Shown here: piece after piece, positions 6,375-9,817 of the stretch
Numbering within the stretch: the stretch's first letter is position 1
Layout of the letters: every line of letters starts with the position of its first letter
Source: Sphingomonadaceae bacterium
Lineage (GTDB): Bacteria > Pseudomonadota > Alphaproteobacteria > Sphingomonadales > Sphingomonadaceae
Direction of reading: 5' to 3'
DNA length: 9,817 nt
Assembly (NCBI GenBank): GCA_013821585.1
Contig: JACDGO010000006.1
Location: 1 to 9,817, forward strand
Made by a program: the position numbers and the translations under genes
The notes under the pieces: model-generated
What the model was told of the DNA's origin: nothing
Databases searched by the model: none
Seen by the model: the letters and a program-made list of their open reading frames with translations, nothing else

Positions 6375-7600
6375 TTTTCCACTCCCGAAACGGCAAGGAC
6401 CGAAGGTCCGTTGACCGGATGTTCGACATTCGAAGGCTTGGCGGCCGTCGCTCCCACGGGCTTACCCATCGAGCGTGCCGCAAAGATCGTGCCGACCTGA
6501 TCACGGATCGACTGCAGCGGCGACGATCCGCCGACGCTGCGCAGGTCGAACGACGACACGGGCGTTGAAGCCGCGGGTGCGGACACCGATGTCGCTGAGA
6601 TCGGCAAGAGCGCAGCGGGTAAGGGTGCGGAGCGAAATGGCTGCACCACCGTCACAGCCCCGCTCAAGGATGCTGGTCCTTTAGCGGCAAGCTGGACAGG
6701 TTGCGGCGCGCGATGCCGGGAGGTCAACGTGGGCAAGGGCATCGTCGGCGAAACCATCGACGTGCGAACGACCGGTGTCCGGACTTTTTCGGCGTGCCCC
6801 TTGCGGCGCGCGGCCGCGATGGCCGCCGCGCTCGGCGCGTTTGGATCGGGTGCGACCGCAGCTGTCGCCACCGGTGACATAGTCGCGGCGTCGGGCGCAC
6901 TTTGCGAGAACGCGACTTCCGGCGAGGCTGACGCGAGCTCGGCTAGGCTTGGGGCCTGGTCGGCAAGCGCAAGTTGTGGCCCATCGGGCGCAACCATGCC
7001 AACCACCGGTGCGGGTCGGCTGTCGGACGCCGACATCCACGCTCCGCGCTCGACCACCGCATGAATGGCGGTCGCTTCACGATAGCGACCGAGCCGGTCG
7101 ACGTGAGCGGGGAACACGATGCGCAGCACCTTTTCGCTCGTGCGCGTCAGTCGCGAGGCTGCGGACACCGGCACAAAGCGGGGGTCCTCACGGGTCTCCG
7201 GATCGATCACGCCAGCTGGCGTTGCCTCGGCGTCGCCACCGCTAATCATCGCGAGCGCCTGATCGTCGATCTTCGATGTTGGCGCGCAAATGCCGTCGGG
7301 AGCGCGGCACGCAAAATTGCCCTTCACGTTGCCGCCGAGCGTTGCACATCCCGACAGCGCCACCGCCGAGATCGCGACGACGGCACCTGTCCGCTGCAGC
7401 TCATGAACCTGACGACGTGGCGGACGCCGCGCAGGCTGCCCGGTCGGAACCAAAGCGAACGTCTTCGTCGCGTGCCACAATGCGCGGGCCTGGCTCCGCG
7501 TGATCGGTTGCGGCCCGACGACGACACGACCTTCGGTGAAAAGAGCAAGCCGGGCGTTGAACGTCACCATCTCGGCAGGCGTCAGAGGCATGTCGTTCAT
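6371..7600 (-). CDS. traV: TraV, outer-membrane lipoprotein of the transfer channel, extended at both ends
   Basis: TraV is the VirB7-like lipoprotein of the F-type core complex, which joins TraK and TraB at the outer membrane. A hydrophobic stretch ends in the lipobox LSGC (82-85), so Cys85 is the probable lipidated residue. GNFACRAPDGICAPTSKIDD (95-114) follows, with the paired cysteines C98 and C105 usual in TraV. The product is 409 residues, about twice the usual size or more. Residues 1-68 precede the signal-like segment, and about 200-390 are rich in Ala, Pro, Ser and Val. The ATG at 7600 overlaps the dsbC stop (ATGA) and has GGGAG 7 bases upstream, so the long start is well supported. 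A TTG near residue 50 would give a more ordinary lipoprotein signal but has no good binding site. Identification is good; start and processing are uncertain. Confidence 0.87.
   Translation of the reverse strand: MNDMPLTPAEMVTFNARLALFTEGRVVVGPQPITRSQARALWHATKTFALVPTGQPARRPPRRQVHELQRTGAVVAISAVALSGCATLGGNVKGNFACRAPDGICAPTSKIDDQALAMISGGDAEATPAGVIDPETREDPRFVPVSAASRLTRTSEKVLRIVFPAHVDRLGRYREATAIHAVVERGAWMSASDSRPAPVVGMVAPDGPQLALADQAPSLAELASASPEVAFSQSAPDAATMSPVATAAVAPDPNAPSAAAIAAARRKGHAEKVRTPVVRTSMVSPTMPLPTLTSRHRAPQPVQLAAKGPASLSGAVTVVQPFRSAPLPAALLPISATSVSAPAASTPVSSFDLRSVGGSSPLQSIRDQVGTIFAARSMGKPVGATAAKPSNVEHPVNGPSVLAVSGVEK
6382..6386 (-). promoter_or_regulatory. Ribosome binding site of traC
   Basis: GGGAG on the minus strand, 7 bases before the GTG at 6374. 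It lies inside the end of traV and supports the GTG start and coupled translation. Confidence 0.65.
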
Positions 7601-8520
7601 GACTTGGCTCCCTTCAACCAGGTTTCAAGGAATTCGCGCGGGCGATAACCCTCGATGACCGCGCCATCGTCGCGGACGATGACCGGCGTCCCGGTGAACC
7701 CACGCGCGCGGGCAAACCGCTCGTTGGCGTCGAGCCCGCTGGTGTCACATTTGACCGCGGGGAGCGGCTCACCGGCATAGGCGGACTTGACCGCCCGCGC
7801 CGGATCCTTCGAACAATAGACCCGGTTGGCGATCTCGCGCGATCCAAGGACCGAAATCGGCCGCTCGATTACGCGCACGTCCATCTGGTCGAGCGCGTTG
7901 ACCAGCGCTCGGCAATAGGAACAGCGAAAGTCCGTAAAAATGGTGACGCTACGCGACCCATGGCCCCAGGTGATGGCGCCGTCGTGCGGCAGAGTCGTCA
8001 GCGACACGCGTTGGAGATCACCCTGCCCCGCTTGCGGCGCGGGCTTGATCGGATAGTCGGCCGCGACTTTCTGCGCCTCACCCGCATCGGCATGGCGTTG
8101 CGCCGCGACCGCGCCACCGATCATCCGGTCCGGGTCGAGCTCGAGGAGGCGCGCCGAGGTCAGATCCTGGCGCGTCTCCATGTCATAGACCCGGCCCACC
8201 ACAAGGTATCGCGCGCTGCCATCGACGTAAAAAAGGTTCCTGCCCGCGACGACCTCGCAAAGCGACCCGATCTTGTCGCAGTCGATCTTGGAAACCGCTG
8301 TCTTGGGCAGTCGCGTCTTCAAAGCAGCGAGAACGATCGAGTCAGATGACTGCACCGCAGCATATCCCGCAGTCGCCGCACCAAAGGTCGCCATCACGCC
8401 GGTAACAACAAGAACCCATGACGAGCGCCGCTCACTCGGCCGCAACCAGCATATGCGGGCGAACGCAGCCGAACCGACTGCAATCGCCAGTCCAATCGAA
8501 ATCAACCAAGTCGACGACAT
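7597..8520 (-). CDS. dsbC: DsbC-like thiol:disulfide isomerase, apparently membrane-anchored
   Basis: A 307-residue protein with a DsbC-type N-terminal dimerisation domain (about 60-130; VVAGRNLFYVDGSARYLVVG then YDMETRQDLT) and a thioredoxin-fold C-terminal domain. The active site is TDFRCSYC (C200, C203) in place of the common DPDCPYC. The second cysteine pair is C236 and C258, and the cis-proline motif is GTPVIV (P279). Two more cysteines, C81 and C88, lie in the N-terminal domain. Instead of one signal peptide there are two hydrophobic stretches (about 5-26 and 35-56) around RPSERRSS, which suggests a hairpin anchor with the catalytic domain in the periplasm. The likely job is pairing cysteines in TraU, TraV and other exported transfer proteins. 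The ATG at 8520 has AGGGGAG 8 bases upstream; an in-frame TTG at 8538 lacks one. traB ends 14 bases before it. Confidence 0.92.
   Translation of the reverse strand: MSSTWLISIGLAIAVGSAAFARICWLRPSERRSSWVLVVTGVMATFGAATAGYAAVQSSDSIVLAALKTRLPKTAVSKIDCDKIGSLCEVVAGRNLFYVDGSARYLVVGRVYDMETRQDLTSARLLELDPDRMIGGAVAAQRHADAGEAQKVAADYPIKPAPQAGQGDLQRVSLTTLPHDGAITWGHGSRSVTIFTDFRCSYCRALVNALDQMDVRVIERPISVLGSREIANRVYCSKDPARAVKSAYAGEPLPAVKCDTSGLDANERFARARGFTGTPVIVRDDGAVIEGYRPREFLETWLKGAKS
7608..7612 (-). promoter_or_regulatory. Ribosome binding site of traV
   Basis: GGGAG on the minus strand, 7 bases before the ATG at 7600 and inside the end of dsbC. It favours the long form of TraV over internal starts nearer the lipobox. 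Confidence 0.65.
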
Positions 8521-8528
8521 CGCTGGTA

Positions 8529-8535
8529 CTCCCCT
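8529..8535 (-). promoter_or_regulatory. Ribosome binding site of dsbC
   Basis: AGGGGAG on the minus strand, 8 bases before the ATG at 8520 and touching the traB stop. It selects this ATG over the in-frame TTG at 8538. Confidence 0.7.
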
Positions 8536-9817
8536 CAATTTCGGACGTAGGCGCCGTCGAGAAAGACGATCTCGACATCGATGCCGGTGGGCATTTCGAT
8601 CACCGGCTGATATTGCTCGGCGCGCTCGATCAGATAGTGGCTGACCGTATCGGCGGCCGTCGAAACGCCCTCGCCCAGCCCACCTTGCGCCAGGTCGCCG
8701 ATGCCCAGCTGCTGGCGCTTGCCATTGACCGTGACATTGGTGCCCGTGAGCAGCGAATTGGTGTTTGCCGAGAAACCCCTGCCGATGCCGCCCGCCAGAC
8801 CCGCGAGGAACGCTTGGGTAACGAGCGACCCCTCGCGGCTGACGACGCGGCCGCGCACGCCCGACTTGCCCGCAAACGCGATGAAGCCCCTGACCTCGCT
8901 CACCGCATAGCGACCGCCGGGTTGCGCGCAGGTCATTTTCTGGAGCTTGACGTAGACCTTCTCGCTCGAGAGATCGCCGCGCGCCGCACCATTGACGAGA
9001 CAGCCTTGCAGCTTGGTCGTCAGAACGCGGCCATTGTCCGCGACCGAGCGTGCCGGGCCGGTGATGCGCAGCACGACCGGCAACGGATCGGTCTGCGAGT
9101 TCACCCCTGCGCTCGCGTCGACGCCGACGATCACCTTCGCGCTCGCAAAGCTGTTTGCTGGCAGATAGTCGGGCGAGTCCGAATAGACCGTCGTCCCGCG
9201 TTCGGCGCGACTGGCATTGCCGCCCCCGCTCGTGAACGACACTGTTTTGACTTCGCGCGGCAGTGCTGCAGCAATCGCCGGCAGCGCGCCAGGCACCCCT
9301 GAGGCCTGATAGGTCGGCGCGGAACCAGCGCCATAAAGCGCGCTCGGCCCGGCACGCGGCGGCGGAGCACTCTGCGCTGCCACGACCTGCGCTTTCAGCT
9401 GATCGTTCTCGGTCTGATAAGCCGACAGCACACGCTGGCCGTCACTCGCCATCGATGTATTCTGACCACGAACCGAGTCGAGTTCCTTCTGCAGGTTCGC
9501 GATCTGGACTTGCTGGCCATCGACCGCGCGCAACCGGTTGTCGGTCGACTGGAAGCGGTTCTCGGAGCGGGCCATCCACTCCTGCTCGCTCATGTTACGG
9601 TTGACCATGTCATTGGTCGACACCTGGATGGGCTTGTCGCTGCCCGCGGCGAACCGGTTGGGTTTGGCGTCACCCGAAAAAATCCAGTAGCTCGCGCCGA
9701 GAAGCGCGATCCCGGCAGCACCGGCGAGCAGCATTTGCTGCGTCTTGCGCGCGTCGTCGTTGACCGACATCGCATTGCCGACGGGCGAAAGATCGCCATC
9801 GCCACTGGGCGCTGCCG
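8535..9817 (-). CDS. traB: TraB, VirB10-like core scaffold protein (N-terminus beyond window)
   Basis: TraB spans from the inner to the outer membrane in F-type systems and forms the core with TraV and TraK. The frame stays open to the right edge. The ATG at 9770 has no ribosome binding site, and the codons upstream (AAPSGDGDLSPVGNA) look like coding sequence, so the true start is probably outside; from that ATG the product is 411 residues (F TraB 475). Numbering from it: membrane helix about 13-31, coiled-coil region about 60-130, a short Pro/Ala linker, then the VirB10-type C-terminal domain. That domain includes PANSFASAKVIVGVDA, GCLVNGAARGDLSSEKVYVK and MTC, VRGFIAFAGKSGVRGRVVSREG, an alpha-helical antenna-like hydrophobic stretch (FLAGLAGGIG), and MPTGIDVEIVFLDG near the end. 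Its TGA overlaps the dsbC ribosome binding site. Confidence 0.94.
   Translation of the reverse strand, partial: AAPSGDGDLSPVGNAMSVNDDARKTQQMLLAGAAGIALLGASYWIFSGDAKPNRFAAGSDKPIQVSTNDMVNRNMSEQEWMARSENRFQSTDNRLRAVDGQQVQIANLQKELDSVRGQNTSMASDGQRVLSAYQTENDQLKAQVVAAQSAPPPRAGPSALYGAGSAPTYQASGVPGALPAIAAALPREVKTVSFTSGGGNASRAERGTTVYSDSPDYLPANSFASAKVIVGVDASAGVNSQTDPLPVVLRITGPARSVADNGRVLTTKLQGCLVNGAARGDLSSEKVYVKLQKMTCAQPGGRYAVSEVRGFIAFAGKSGVRGRVVSREGSLVTQAFLAGLAGGIGRGFSANTNSLLTGTNVTVNGKRQQLGIGDLAQGGLGEGVSTAADTVSHYLIERAEQYQPVIEMPTGIDVEIVFLDGAYVRN

Noticed and set aside
8418..9302. 294-codon open frame on the plus strand
   Set aside because: It is antisense to traB and the end of dsbC. The composition is typical of an antisense shadow and it has no recognisable domain.

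Overview
The window is an internal slice of a large F-type (MPF-F) conjugative transfer operon. Every supported gene is on the minus strand, so the transcript reads from base 9817 down to base 1. The base composition is GC-rich, as is third-position codon choice. The proteins resemble F-type transfer proteins of alphaproteobacterial (probably sphingomonad) plasmids or integrative elements. The host assignment is an inference from recalled family resemblance, not from a search. No tRNA, rRNA, insertion sequence, CRISPR array, origin or replication gene is visible.

In transcription order the genes are: traB (VirB10-like scaffold, open to the right edge), a dsbC-like thiol isomerase, traV (outer-membrane lipoprotein, unusually long), traC (VirB4-like ATPase, broken by one in-frame TAG into an N-terminal and a main ORF), two small two-helix membrane proteins that look like diverged copies of each other, trbI, a trhF/traF-type S26 signal peptidase, traW, a 94-residue membrane protein of unknown role, and traU (C-terminus off the left edge). 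The order traB/traV/dsbC/traC/trhF/traW/traU resembles the SXT/R391 and R27 transfer clusters. trbI between traC and traW is the arrangement of the F plasmid.

Together the genes describe most of an envelope-spanning channel with an extendable pilus. TraV and TraB form the core, and TraC powers pilus assembly from the inner membrane. TrbI, TraW and TraU control pilus extension and retraction or mating. The S26 peptidase probably matures the pilin or another exported subunit, and DsbC keeps cysteine-rich partners such as TraU (12 cysteines beyond the signal peptide) correctly paired. Genes overlap by 1 to 14 bases or are separated by at most 43 bases, so translation is likely coupled. No internal promoter or terminator is evident.

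The points most worth a second look are: (1) the single in-frame amber codon in traC, the only TAG among eleven visible stops; (2) the tandem pair of small membrane proteins sharing a motif, one of which carries an 11-residue tandem repeat; (3) a roughly 68-residue extension in front of the TraV lipoprotein signal; (4) a DsbC with two hydrophobic N-terminal segments; and (5) the unknown small gene between traW and traU.
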